Assembly: GCA_963678565.1 (NCBI GenBank)
Contig: OY782875.1
Location: 930,001-994,000 of the forward strand
Origin: SKHV01 sp963678565
Lineage (GTDB): Bacteria > Bacteroidota > Bacteroidia > Bacteroidales > Prolixibacteraceae
Direction of reading: 5' to 3'
Length of the DNA: 64,000 bases
Each line of letters opens with the position of its first letter. Within the stretch, counting starts at the first letter, position 1. A model generated the notes under the pieces. The model was given only the letters and a program-made list of their open reading frames with translations. It had not been told where the DNA came from and ran no database searches. This document shows positions 46,701 through 54,647 of this stretch, one piece after another. Made by a program: the position numbers and the translations under genes.

Positions 46701-46819
46701 TCTTTTTATTGAATCAAATTGTTATTACTGCTCAGCAAGCAGGTGAAAAAGAGTTGAGTGATAAGGTAAATGCTATCTTTGAAAAATATTACACTCAAAT
46801 GCAAAATTTATATAATTAG
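43760..46819 (+). CDS. DUF2723 family membrane protein (TMEM260/PMT-like glycosyltransferase)
   Basis: 1019-aa inner-membrane protein of the DUF2723 family, which is related to protein O-mannosyltransferases (GT-C fold). The conserved N-terminal loop is PTASFWDCGEFITTAFKLE followed by GHPPGAPFFMLLGR, with acidic catalytic-type residues. About 12 hydrophobic segments occupy the first 620 residues (for example YQPRERDYAYAGSFYAFTIW). The last 400 residues are soluble and helical, like TPR repeats. It probably transfers a lipid-linked sugar to exported proteins. It heads a run of co-directional genes (deacetylase 4 bp after, then purD). Confidence 0.88.
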   Translation: MNNYKRLNVIVGWLTFAISAVVYLMTIEPTASFWDCGEFITTAFKLEVGHPPGAPFFMLLGRLFTVWGNESTASLMMNILSALASAFTIMFLFWTITHLAKRLIQKTGELSTAQTITVLGSGFVGALAYTFSDTFWFSAVEAEVYATSSLFTAIVFWAILKWENEAGKPHANRWIILIAYLAGLSIGVHLLNLLAIPAISLIYYYKNYKVTPKGIFYALLISGVILGTTLIGIIPGVVKVASWFELLFVNGIGMPLNSGVFIYLVLLIAAIVYGIYYTHKKQKVLMNTILVGVTVILIGYSTYAIIPIRSNAKLPMDQNSPDDVFSMLGYLNRTQYGDTPLFYGQYFNTPLDERESYVEDEKQYITKNGRYEVSHVKKVPNYVDEFSTYFPRMWSSSQPNHINAYKQWGNIKGRKLKHNGETIVKPTMAENLRFFVRYQVNFMYVRYFMWNFAGRQNDIQGHGEALNGNWISGIKFIDEARLGSQDDLPDKFANNAGRNTYFFLPLLLGLIGIAFQYESGKQGKRDLFVVFMLFFSTGLAIVLYLNQYPYQPRERDYAYAGSFYAFTIWIGLGVAGLYKWLNKFGPKNIVAGGVTIISLISVPVLMASQNWDDHNRAHRYTARDFGQNYLNSIKPNGVIFTNGDNDTYPLWYNQEVEGIGTDKRVCNLSYFQTDWYVSQMKRKAYESDPLPISFEYDQYVMGTRDIVYIMEDPRLKGKSIELGKALDFIKSDDKRTKITRADNAAYLPVRNLFMKVDKQAVIDNMVVAPELYDQIVDTMRITLKGNYITKDQLMLLDMLYNNNWKRPLYYAISVTSDKHLGLDKYFSLEGLAYRIVPIESQGAAVAKGIVNTNVMYDNLMNKFKFGNIKDPRVYVDENNRRMCTNLRSNFDRLASALIAEGKTDSAIQVLDYCMEEIPPEKVPFGYFSVEILKDYFDAGSNEKGAELALAIANDFDQELNYYFGFEGKKLSMVEQDLRTSIFLLNQIVITAQQAGEKELSDKVNAIFEKYYTQMQNLYN

Positions 46820-46822
46820 TCA

Positions 46823-47530
46823 ATGGCAAAACGTCGAAACTTAAAAGTACAGCTGCCAAATTGGTTTACGCGGATGTTCCCAGATGCAATCTGGAGAATG
46901 CCTTCTGACGAGAAAGCGGTCTACTTAACTTTTGATGATGGCCCGATACCTTCGGTAACCACCGAGGTCCTCGAGATTCTTAATGATTACAATATTAAGG
47001 CAACCTTTTTTTGTGTTGGTGAAAATGCATATCGAAATCCAGAAGTTTTCAAGCAAATAATCGACGATGGACATGCCGTCGGCAATCATACTTTTAATCA
47101 TTTGCAAGGCATTAAGTATTCTGATCAATATTACCTCAAGAATATAGAAAAAGCAGGAGATATTATTGGTTCAAATTTGTTTCGTCCACCACATGGTTTA
47201 ATGAGGCGATCGCAATATCAGAAGCTTTCGAACCTTTACACAATTGTAATGTGGGATGTAATCAGCTGTGATTATGATCAAAATATTACACCCGATCAAT
47301 GCTTTCATAATGTGGTTGATTTTGTACGAAATGGTTCAATTATCACTTTTCACGATTCATTAAAAGCCGAGCAAAATGTGTTGTCAACCTTGCCTCGAGT
47401 AATTGAATACTTGAAAGCTGAAGGGTATGTTTTTAAGAAAATAGAATTCCCAAAAACGAAGCCATTATACAATACTCCTTGGTTACAAAGGGTAAAAGAA
47501 ATGAGGCAGCAACAACGTCGTTGGGCATAG
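46823..47530 (+). CDS. Polysaccharide deacetylase (NodB domain)
   Basis: 235-aa carbohydrate esterase family 4 protein. The NodB motifs are: motif 1 YLTFDDGPIPSVT (catalytic Asp and metal Asp), motif 2 VGNHTFNHL (two metal His), motif 3 FRPPHGLM (RPPYG in most members), motif 4 MWDVISCDYD and motif 5 IITFHDSLKAE (catalytic His). No signal peptide is evident, so it may act in the cytoplasm or at the inner membrane on a cell-wall or lipid-linked glycan. It starts 4 bp after the DUF2723 glycosyltransferase-like gene, suggesting a shared glycan pathway. Confidence 0.92.
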   Translation: MAKRRNLKVQLPNWFTRMFPDAIWRMPSDEKAVYLTFDDGPIPSVTTEVLEILNDYNIKATFFCVGENAYRNPEVFKQIIDDGHAVGNHTFNHLQGIKYSDQYYLKNIEKAGDIIGSNLFRPPHGLMRRSQYQKLSNLYTIVMWDVISCDYDQNITPDQCFHNVVDFVRNGSIITFHDSLKAEQNVLSTLPRVIEYLKAEGYVFKKIEFPKTKPLYNTPWLQRVKEMRQQQRRWA

Positions 47531-47562
47531 AAGTATATAGAAGTTTTAGAAAATAAGTAAGA

Positions 47563-48831
47563 ATGAATATTTTAATCGTTGGATCTGGTGGTCGTGAACA
47601 CGCCATGGGATGGAAAATCAAACAAAGTCCCAAAGTTGATCAGTTGTATTTTGCCCCGGGTAATGCCGGAACTGCAAAATTGGGAACCAATCTTTCGGTG
47701 GGGGTAAGCGACTTTGAAGGAATAAAAACTGAAGTAATTAAGAATAAAGTTGACCTTGTTGTGGTGGGCCCCGAAGTTCCTTTAGTTGAAGGTATTCACG
47801 ATTTCTTTTTAGCAGATACTGAATTGAAAGATATTCATATTATTGGTCCTAAAAAGGATGGTGCCATTCTTGAAGGCAGCAAAGATTTTGCGAAAGAATT
47901 TATGGCAAAATACGACATTCCAACTGCTAAATATCAAACATTTATAGCCGGAGAACAAGACAAGGCTGGTGAGTTCTTAAAAACAATGAATCCTCCTTAC
48001 GTTTTGAAAGCAGACGGGTTAGCTGCTGGTAAAGGTGTACTTATTTTAGATTCGATTGAGGAAGCTAAAACTGAATTAGATGAGATGCTAAGTGGTAAAT
48101 TTGGAGATGCCAGCAAAAAAGTGGTTATCGAAGAATTTTTGTCGGGTGTTGAGCTTTCAGTGTTTGTAATGACAGATGGATCGGGCTATCAAATTTTGCC
48201 AGAAGCTAAAGATTATAAACGAATCGGTGAAGGTGATACCGGCCTAAATACCGGCGGAATGGGTGCTATTTCTCCTGTACCATTTGCTGATGAAGTTTTC
48301 ATGAAAAAAATTGAAGATCGTGTGGTTATCCCAACAATTGAGGGTCTTCAAAAAGAAAATATAGATTACAAAGGATTCATTTTTATCGGTTTAATCAAGG
48401 TCGATAACGAGCCTTTAGTAATTGAGTACAACGTTCGTATGGGCGATCCTGAGACAGAGGCTGTAATGCTTCGTATTGAGTCTGACTTTGTGGATCTTTT
48501 AGAAGGAATTGCAGAAGGAAATCTTGCAGAAAGGACCATTAAATTTGACGATCGTGCTGCTTGTACGGTAATGATGGTTTCAGGAGGTTATCCTGGAAGC
48601 TACGAAAAAGGAAAAGTAATTACGGGAGAAGAAAAGGTGAAAGACAGTATTGTTTTTCATGCAGGTTCAACTTTCAACAAAGATCAAGTAGTTACTGCTG
48701 GTGGACGCGTAATCGCAATAAGCTCTTATGGTGCAAATAAGGAAGAAGCACTTAAAACATCGTATGCTAATGCAGAAATTGTTGATTTCGAAGGAAAATA
48801 TTATCGTAAAGATTTAGGATTCGATTTATAA
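47563..48831 (+). CDS. purD: Phosphoribosylamine-glycine ligase
   Basis: 422-aa ATP-grasp enzyme of purine synthesis that makes GAR from phosphoribosylamine, glycine and ATP. The N-terminal binding motif is MNILIVGSGGREHAMGWKI. The ATP-grasp region includes LKADGLAAGKGVLI, and the conserved family signature is the metal loop IEYNVRMGDPETEAVMLRIE (residues about 287-306). The length is complete. It is a lone pur gene in a run of envelope genes, 32 bp after the deacetylase and 11 bp before a membrane protein gene. Confidence 0.97.
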   Translation: MNILIVGSGGREHAMGWKIKQSPKVDQLYFAPGNAGTAKLGTNLSVGVSDFEGIKTEVIKNKVDLVVVGPEVPLVEGIHDFFLADTELKDIHIIGPKKDGAILEGSKDFAKEFMAKYDIPTAKYQTFIAGEQDKAGEFLKTMNPPYVLKADGLAAGKGVLILDSIEEAKTELDEMLSGKFGDASKKVVIEEFLSGVELSVFVMTDGSGYQILPEAKDYKRIGEGDTGLNTGGMGAISPVPFADEVFMKKIEDRVVIPTIEGLQKENIDYKGFIFIGLIKVDNEPLVIEYNVRMGDPETEAVMLRIESDFVDLLEGIAEGNLAERTIKFDDRAACTVMMVSGGYPGSYEKGKVITGEEKVKDSIVFHAGSTFNKDQVVTAGGRVIAISSYGANKEEALKTSYANAEIVDFEGKYYRKDLGFDL

Positions 48832-48842
48832 ATAGATAAACA

Positions 48843-49823
48843 ATGCTATTCAAACTTTTTAATGGAAATCATCTCTACAAGCTGGTGCTTCTTCCATTGG
48901 TTGGAGTAGCATTGTTGGCATCTTCTTTTTTCGATGGCTCACTGGTTTTTACACCGGTTGAAAAAATTACCTCACCTATTTGTTTGTTGCAACAAGCATT
49001 GCAAATGAATGCGAAAGGTTCAATAACTATCAACTTTCTAATCGGAACGTTGATTGTAAGCTTGCTCTTAAAAACAAATTCTGATTTTAAATTGGTTGAT
49101 AATCGAAACTATTTGCCGGGCTTTTTATATTTGGTAATTGTTTATGCATTTCCACAACTTCACTTTTGTCAACCTGTATTTTTTGCGGCCATATTTTTTG
49201 TCTTAAGTATCCGAAGTTTATTTCATATAATTGCGAAGAAAAAAATTGCTACAGATGTTTTTAATGCTGCATTTTTTTTGGGACTAGGATCGGTGTTTTA
49301 CTTGCCTCTTGTTTTATTTTTAATTCTTATTCCAGTTAGTGTAATCTTAGTTCGAAAGCAAATTTTGTTTAAAGAATTAGTGGCTTCGTTGATTGGTTAT
49401 GTGTTGCCTTGGTTACTTGTATTTGCAGTTTATTTTGTCTTCTTTGATGTGTCACAATTACAAGAAATGTGGGTAAATAGCTTTGACAGCTCAAATGCCT
49501 TAGTGATTAATAGCAACTACTTTTATGTGTATTTGGGAATTCTAGTTTTTATGACCGTTGCTAGTAGTGCCTATATGTTTTTGCAATTTGATCGAGAAAA
49601 AGTGGCAACTAGAAATTATAACAAAATTCTTTTCTCTTTTTTCATAGGCTTAATTATTAGTTTAGCACTTCCGCTTGTACAATATGAAATGATTGTGCTT
49701 GCAGCCATTCCACTTGTGTTTTTAATTTCAAATTACTTAACCGATTTGCGAAGCAATTTTTGGCGCGAAGTGTTTGTGACCATTATAGTTGCTGTTTCGG
49801 TTACCATGCAATATCTATTTTAA
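48843..49823 (+). CDS. Polytopic membrane protein, DUF6427-like
   Basis: 326-aa hydrophobic protein with about nine predicted transmembrane segments. The N-terminus reads MLFKLFNGNHLYKLVLLPLV. The pattern resembles the Bacteroidota family DUF6427, but I am not certain of the number. No catalytic motif is visible; the polytopic layout is compatible with a transporter, flippase or O-antigen polymerase-like protein. It starts 11 bp after purD and its stop comes 61 bp before the DUF3109 start, so it belongs to the same run. Confidence 0.75.
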   Translation: MLFKLFNGNHLYKLVLLPLVGVALLASSFFDGSLVFTPVEKITSPICLLQQALQMNAKGSITINFLIGTLIVSLLLKTNSDFKLVDNRNYLPGFLYLVIVYAFPQLHFCQPVFFAAIFFVLSIRSLFHIIAKKKIATDVFNAAFFLGLGSVFYLPLVLFLILIPVSVILVRKQILFKELVASLIGYVLPWLLVFAVYFVFFDVSQLQEMWVNSFDSSNALVINSNYFYVYLGILVFMTVASSAYMFLQFDREKVATRNYNKILFSFFIGLIISLALPLVQYEMIVLAAIPLVFLISNYLTDLRSNFWREVFVTIIVAVSVTMQYLF

Positions 49824-49884
49824 GCGTATTCTAAATCTCAGAATAGGAGCGCTGATTTTCAAAACTTTTCATTATTCTTGCAAG

Positions 49885-50469
49885 ATGATTCAAATTGGAA
49901 AAGCAATAGTTAGTTTCGATATATTTGATAAGCATTTTCTATGCGATTTAAACGCATGTAAAGGAGCTTGTTGTGTGGAAGGTGATTCCGGTGCTCCATT
50001 AACTAAAAAGGAAGCGAAAACCATTAAAAAGCACTATCCAATTATTAAGCAGTACATCGATGAGAAATATCAAAAGGTGATTGCTGATAAAGGTTGCTCG
50101 GTGGTTGATTCTGATGGCGATTTGGTTACTCCGTTATACAATAATCGAGAGTGTGTTTATACTTTTTGCGATGAAAAAGGGATTTTGAAATGTGGAATCG
50201 AAAAGGCCTATTTAGATGGTAAAATTGATTTTCGAAAACCTGTTTCTTGTCACTTGTTCCCGATTCGAATTCAAAAATATACCGATTTTGATGCGGTTAA
50301 TTACCAACAACTTGATATCTGTAAAGCTGCACGAAGTTGCGGATTAGCCAATCAATTGCCTTTGTATAAGTTCTTAAAAGAACCCTTGATCAGGAAATAT
50401 GGTGAACAATGGTACGAAGAACTAGAAGTGGCTGCCGATCATTTAGAGAACAACGGAATTACTCGCTAA
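49885..50469 (+). CDS. DUF3109 family cysteine-rich protein
   Basis: 194-aa cytoplasmic protein of family DUF3109. The cysteine pattern is CDLNACKGACCVEGDSGAPL near the N-terminus, followed by later cysteines in RECVYTFCDEKGILKCGIEK and PVSCHLFPIRI, and a final DICKAARSC. This is similar to YkgJ-type Zn/Fe-S proteins, so a bound metal cluster is likely; function is unknown. ATG 49885 is used rather than the in-frame ATG 49789, which lies inside the preceding gene and adds 32 residues without family character. The 3' end overlaps convergent aroA by 11 bp. Confidence 0.87.
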   Translation: MIQIGKAIVSFDIFDKHFLCDLNACKGACCVEGDSGAPLTKKEAKTIKKHYPIIKQYIDEKYQKVIADKGCSVVDSDGDLVTPLYNNRECVYTFCDEKGILKCGIEKAYLDGKIDFRKPVSCHLFPIRIQKYTDFDAVNYQQLDICKAARSCGLANQLPLYKFLKEPLIRKYGEQWYEELEVAADHLENNGITR

Positions 50470-51691
50470 CAGTAAAGCCAACTTTCCTTAAACCTTCATA
50501 AAAATTCGGGTACGATTTGGTGACTACCATAGGGTCGTTAATGCTGATTGCACCATTGCTGATTGCAATTGGTGCAAATGCCAATGCCATTCGATGATCG
50601 TGGTATGTGTCGATTTCTACTTTCGAATTAAATTTATTTTGGTCAAGCGCTCCATCCCAAGCCAATTCTCCATGTTTAGGTTCGTAAAGCTTGGCACCCA
50701 ACTTTCCTAATTCGACGATTAAAGCATTGATACGGTCGGTTTCTTTAATCTTTAAAGTTTCCAAACCCGAAAAGTGAAAAGGAATTTGCTTGCAAACACA
50801 CATTGCTGCAATTGTTTGAGCAATGTCGGGGTTTTCAACAAAATTCTGTATGTATTTCTCTGGTAATTGAGCATTGGTTTTTGTTAATCGAACCCCTTTG
50901 CCTTCTTGTTTCGAATGAATTCCGAAATCTTCAAACCATTTTGCCTGACTACAATCGCCTTGTAAACTGTCTAATTCAAGGCCTTCTAGTAGAATGTTCG
51001 CTTCTTCTGCCAAAGCAGCCATTTGGTACCAATAAGAAGCACCGCTCCAATCGGCTTCAACAGTAAAAGGAATTTCTTTGTAAGCTTGCTCTTTTATCGA
51101 AATCACATTTCCTTCCCAATGGTATTCAATCCCAAACTGTTTCATTAGTTTAAGCGTTAAATCGATGTACGAAGCGGAAGTGATTTTATTGGTCAAGGTT
51201 AATTCTAAGCCATTTTCAATAGTTGGAGCAATCATTAATAAAGCCGAAATATACTGACTGCTGATGCTACCATCCAACTCCAATTTTCCACCTTTTAAAT
51301 TCGAACCAAAAATTCTAAGTGGAGGATATCCTTCTTGATTTTTATATTCAATTTTTGCCCCCAATTTGTTTAAGGCATCCACCAAAATTTTAATAGGTCG
51401 TTGTTGCATTCTTGCGCTTCCGGTGATTTCCCATTCACCAACAATTTTCGATAAGAACGCAGTTAAAAATCGCATTGCGGTTCCGGCATGGCCAATATCA
51501 AATTTATTCGTATTCGAATTTAGCACCTTAGCCATTACTTTGGTATCGTCGCTCTCGCTTAGGTTTGCAATAGGGAAAGCACTATATGCCAATGCATTTA
51601 GAATTAATACACGGTTGCTAATACTTTTTGATGTGGGTAACTCAATGGTTCCCGACAAGCTTTTATTGTTGGTATAAATTGAAAATTGCAT
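50459..51691 (-). CDS. aroA: 3-phosphoshikimate 1-carboxyvinyltransferase (EPSP synthase)
   Basis: 410-aa shikimate-pathway enzyme joining PEP and shikimate-3-phosphate. SGTIELPTSKSISNRVLILN holds the S3P-binding Lys and Ser residues, and FDIGHAGTAMRFLTAFLS is the PEP loop equivalent to NAGTAMR (here HAGTAMR). Later sites are LDGSISSQYISALLMIAP and the C-terminal DHRMALAFAPIAI. The missing N in the NAGT loop and a slightly short length suggest the Bacteroidota subtype. It follows aroB after 9 bp on the minus strand. Confidence 0.95.
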   Translation of the reverse strand: MQFSIYTNNKSLSGTIELPTSKSISNRVLILNALAYSAFPIANLSESDDTKVMAKVLNSNTNKFDIGHAGTAMRFLTAFLSKIVGEWEITGSARMQQRPIKILVDALNKLGAKIEYKNQEGYPPLRIFGSNLKGGKLELDGSISSQYISALLMIAPTIENGLELTLTNKITSASYIDLTLKLMKQFGIEYHWEGNVISIKEQAYKEIPFTVEADWSGASYWYQMAALAEEANILLEGLELDSLQGDCSQAKWFEDFGIHSKQEGKGVRLTKTNAQLPEKYIQNFVENPDIAQTIAAMCVCKQIPFHFSGLETLKIKETDRINALIVELGKLGAKLYEPKHGELAWDGALDQNKFNSKVEIDTYHDHRMALAFAPIAISNGAISINDPMVVTKSYPNFYEGLRKVGFTVSE

Positions 51692-51700
51692 GAAGTAAAA

Positions 51701-52765
51701 TTAAAGTGATTGAAAGAAATCTAAGGCCTCAATAATTAACTCTTTTTCGCAGTTGATGTTGATCTCAACTTTCCCAATTTCAGGAATCAAAGTAAAGTTA
51801 ATTCGGCCATTTTCATTCTTTTTGTCTTTCGTCATTTTTTGGTAAAGCGCCTCGTAATCTTTTTGTTGAATTTCGAATCTACCATATTTTTCAAGAATCC
51901 AATTCGAAATATTTACCGCTTCTTCCATTGGGAATCCTACCTTTTTAGCCGATAGATAAAGCTCTACAATAATTCCGTAAACCACCGCATAACCATGAAG
52001 TATTTCACGATTTTGATATAAGGCCAAACTCTCGAAAGCGTGACCCACTGTATGGCCTAGGTTTAAAGCCTTACGAATATTCTGTTCTGTAGGATCGTTC
52101 ATTACGAAATACTCTTTCACCGCAACCGAACGTGCTATCATTTGGCTCAGCGAATCAAAATCAATATTGTCAAGGTCGTAAGCTAAACACTCTTCCCAGT
52201 GTGCTTTGCTGTGGATTAATCCGTGCTTCAACATTTCGGCATAGCCTGAAAGAAGGTTTTGCTTGTCGAGCGACTTTAAAAAATCGGATGCAATAATTAC
52301 CGTTTGTGGCTGATTGAAAACTCCAATTTCATTTTTTAAGCCATTAAAATTGATACCAGTTTTACCACCAACCGAAGCATCTACTTGCGATAGTAATGTG
52401 GTTGGGATATTTACAAAATGCAGTCCTCGCTTAAAACTAGACGCTGCAAAACCACAAAGGTCGCTCAACATTCCACCTCCAAGGTTGATTAAAAGTGACT
52501 TTCTGTCGGCACCATTTTCTTCTAGGAAATTCCAAACTTTGATCACCGAGTCGATATTTTTGTGTTCTTCTCCACTATTTATTTGAACAACCGGCAACTC
52601 TTTCGCAAACTCAAATTTTTGAATTGCAGGTAAGCAATATTGCTCGGTGTTTTCGTCAACTACCAAATAAACTTTGCCTTTCGGATAGTTTTCTACAATG
52701 CCACCCAGCTCGGTTTCTAAATTGTTAGTTACCCTAATATCATGATGAAAAGTTGGAATACTCAT
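51701..52765 (-). CDS. aroB: 3-dehydroquinate synthase
   Basis: 354-aa NAD- and Zn-dependent enzyme that converts DAHP to 3-dehydroquinate. The NAD-binding GGGMLSDLCGFAASSFKRGL and PTTLLSQVDASVGGKTGINF motifs are clear. Zn ligands lie in ALNLGHTVGHAFESLA (His pair), in the later LHGYAVVYG (His) and in GYAEMLKHGLIH (Glu). It is followed 9 bp later by aroA, so the two form an aroB-aroA operon. It starts divergently, 63 bp from the 161-aa membrane protein gene, with an imperfect inverted repeat between. Confidence 0.96.
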   Translation of the reverse strand: MSIPTFHHDIRVTNNLETELGGIVENYPKGKVYLVVDENTEQYCLPAIQKFEFAKELPVVQINSGEEHKNIDSVIKVWNFLEENGADRKSLLINLGGGMLSDLCGFAASSFKRGLHFVNIPTTLLSQVDASVGGKTGINFNGLKNEIGVFNQPQTVIIASDFLKSLDKQNLLSGYAEMLKHGLIHSKAHWEECLAYDLDNIDFDSLSQMIARSVAVKEYFVMNDPTEQNIRKALNLGHTVGHAFESLALYQNREILHGYAVVYGIIVELYLSAKKVGFPMEEAVNISNWILEKYGRFEIQQKDYEALYQKMTKDKKNENGRINFTLIPEIGKVEININCEKELIIEALDFFQSL

Positions 52766-52783
52766 TTTACCTTTATTTTGTGC

Positions 52784-52813
52784 CCCAAAAATAAAACAAT
52801 TTGTTATTTTGGG
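52784..52813. repeat. Imperfect inverted repeat between divergent aroB and membrane gene
   Basis: CCCAAAAATAAAACAA faces TTGTTATTTTGGG (three extra A residues on the left arm). The minus-strand -7 element TATTTTTG for aroB overlaps it, so a regulator bound here could affect both genes. Confidence 0.4.
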
Positions 52814-52828
52814 AACCGACTTTAAAAT

Positions 52829-53314
52829 ATGAATGACAAAGAAAACATAAAGTTTACTTTTAAACTGGATAATAAAAAAACTTCTTCCCGATATTTTCTT
52901 CTTTTTGTATTTTTATGGGTGTTGTTTTTCGGATTTGCATTTTATTTATTCGCAATTGATCAAGCAGTTTATTTAATTATTGATGTGGTTGTTGGTATCA
53001 TCTCTCTCTTTTTATTTAGCAGATTGAAGCCTAACTACGTTGCGTTTACAGTATTTAAAGATTATTTTATAATCAATCATTATTCGGTAATTTCTGTTGG
53101 CCGCGAATACGAAACCATTCGAGTTAATTTTAATGAATTTGCTGGATATAAAATAGAGGACACATTCTTTAAATTTAGAAAAGATTTCATCATATCGGTG
53201 AAAACTCCTCACGGGATTGCCGACTATCCTAAATTAAGTATTTCAGCATTATCCAAATCGGAAATTGCGCAAATCTTGATTATTTTGAATAAATTAGTTG
53301 ATCAAAACAACTAA
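52829..53314 (+). CDS. Small membrane protein of unknown function
   Basis: 161-aa protein with two adjacent transmembrane helices (FLLFVFLWVLFFGFAFYLF and VYLIIDVVVGIISLFLF, about residues 23-65), followed by a soluble beta-rich domain of about 90 residues, similar in outline to PH-like membrane proteins. I do not recognise the family. The 3' end overlaps the alternative TTG start of dprA by 17 bp, and the preferred dprA ATG is 13 bp after the stop, so coupling with dprA is likely. Confidence 0.72.
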   Translation: MNDKENIKFTFKLDNKKTSSRYFLLFVFLWVLFFGFAFYLFAIDQAVYLIIDVVVGIISLFLFSRLKPNYVAFTVFKDYFIINHYSVISVGREYETIRVNFNEFAGYKIEDTFFKFRKDFIISVKTPHGIADYPKLSISALSKSEIAQILIILNKLVDQNN

Positions 53315-53327
53315 ACCGCCTTATTCA

Positions 53328-54437
53328 ATGACTTCAATACAGAGGCAAATTGCCATTTCTCTTTTTAGTGGTATTGGTGCAGTAAATGCCCGTAAATTAG
53401 TAGCTTACTTGGGTAGTGTTGATATGGTTTTCGATGCTTCAAAAAAAGAAATGCAAGCAGTTCAAGGAATCGGGAAGAAGATGATTGAGTTGGTTATCGC
53501 AAACCGAACTGAAGTATTGGAAAGAGCTTCGCAAGAGATTGAATTCATTCAAAAGCATCAAATTGAAACTTATTTTTATTTAGATAAAAACTATCCAAAG
53601 CGCTTGGCTCAATGTGCCGACGCTCCTGTGATCTTTTATCAAAAAGGAAAAGTGAATTTAGATGCCCCAAAAATTATTTCAATTGTTGGTACTCGTAATG
53701 CAACCGACTATGGTCGAGAACGCGTAACGCAACTGTTGTTAGAGTTGAAAAACTTAGGATTGAATATTATTGTGGTAAGTGGTTTGGCATATGGAATCGA
53801 TTTTGCAGCCCACAAAGAAAGTGTGGCTAATGGGTTGCAAACTGTTGGAGTGGTTGGGCATGGATTAGATAAAATGTATCCCGCTACGCACCGAGGCTTT
53901 GTAAAAGAAATGTTGGCTAAAAATGGTGCCTTGGTAAGTGACTTTCCGAGTCAATCGAAAATCGATCCGGGTAATTTTCTTCGTCGCAATCGTATAATTG
54001 CGGGTTTGGCCGATTGTACCATTGTGGTTGAATCGGCAAAAAAAGGAGGTTCTTTGGTTACTGCTGATATTGCCAACTCGTATAATCGAGAAGTTTTTGC
54101 TTTCCCTGGGCGAACTACCGATTTTTATTCCGTTGGCTGCAATGCACTTATTCAGGAAAATAAAGCTGCAATGATAGGCTCAGCAGAGGATTTAATTGCT
54201 TTTATGGATTGGGAAAAAACCAAGGCGCTGCAACAAAAACAATTGTTTGTTGAATTAACTCCTGTTGAAGAAACAATCGTTCAACAGTTGGAAATTAATT
54301 CTGTTTTGAATATCAACAGTCTCTCTAAAAGCTTGAAAATCCCGTTGGCACAACTTTCTTCAATTCTTTTAGAAATGGAATTTAAAAATATTGTGAAAGC
54401 ACTTCCCGGAAGTAGTTTTAAATTAGTTGGTCGTTAA
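53328..54437 (+). CDS. dprA: DNA-processing protein DprA
   Basis: 369-aa protein that binds incoming single-stranded DNA and loads RecA in transformation. An N-terminal helix-hairpin-helix/SAM-like region (AVNARKLVAYLG, VQGIGKKMIELV) is followed by the Rossmann-like DprA core: IISIVGTRNATDYGRERV, VVSGLAYGIDFAAHKESV, and GNFLRRNRIIAGLADCTIVV with GSLVTADIANSYNREVFAFP. The C-terminal winged-helix-like DprA domain is VLNINSLSKSLKIPLAQLSS. ATG 53328 is preferred over TTG 53298, which overlaps the upstream gene. It ends one base short of the convergent xseB stop. Confidence 0.95.
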   Translation: MTSIQRQIAISLFSGIGAVNARKLVAYLGSVDMVFDASKKEMQAVQGIGKKMIELVIANRTEVLERASQEIEFIQKHQIETYFYLDKNYPKRLAQCADAPVIFYQKGKVNLDAPKIISIVGTRNATDYGRERVTQLLLELKNLGLNIIVVSGLAYGIDFAAHKESVANGLQTVGVVGHGLDKMYPATHRGFVKEMLAKNGALVSDFPSQSKIDPGNFLRRNRIIAGLADCTIVVESAKKGGSLVTADIANSYNREVFAFPGRTTDFYSVGCNALIQENKAAMIGSAEDLIAFMDWEKTKALQQKQLFVELTPVEETIVQQLEINSVLNINSLSKSLKIPLAQLSSILLEMEFKNIVKALPGSSFKLVGR

Positions 54438-54438
54438 A

Positions 54439-54645
54439 TTATTCCCCTTCGTCCATTTCTTTTAAAATGTTTTCAACTTCTTCCTTCGTATTGTAAAGTT
54501 TTTCTTTGCAAGTTTTTAATAGGAAACTTACTCGTTTAACTTTGGTTGAAAGTTCATCAACATCTAATTCTTCGTTTTCAATTTCTGCGAGTATTTCTTC
54601 AACTTCTGTAATTGCGTTGCGGTAGCTAATTTTTTTTGCAGGCAT
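54439..54645 (-). CDS. xseB: Exodeoxyribonuclease VII small subunit
   Basis: 68-aa coiled-coil subunit of exonuclease VII. The pattern is SYRNAITEVEEILAEIENEE, LDVDELSTKVKRVSFLLKTC and KLYNTKEEVENILKEMD, matching the usual helical XseB (expected 60-90 aa). It binds XseA in a multi-copy complex that degrades single-stranded DNA from both ends. It starts 2 bp after the xseA stop, and ends one base from the convergent dprA stop. Confidence 0.93.
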   Translation of the reverse strand: MPAKKISYRNAITEVEEILAEIENEELDVDELSTKVKRVSFLLKTCKEKLYNTKEEVENILKEMDEGE

Positions 54646-54647
54646 AT

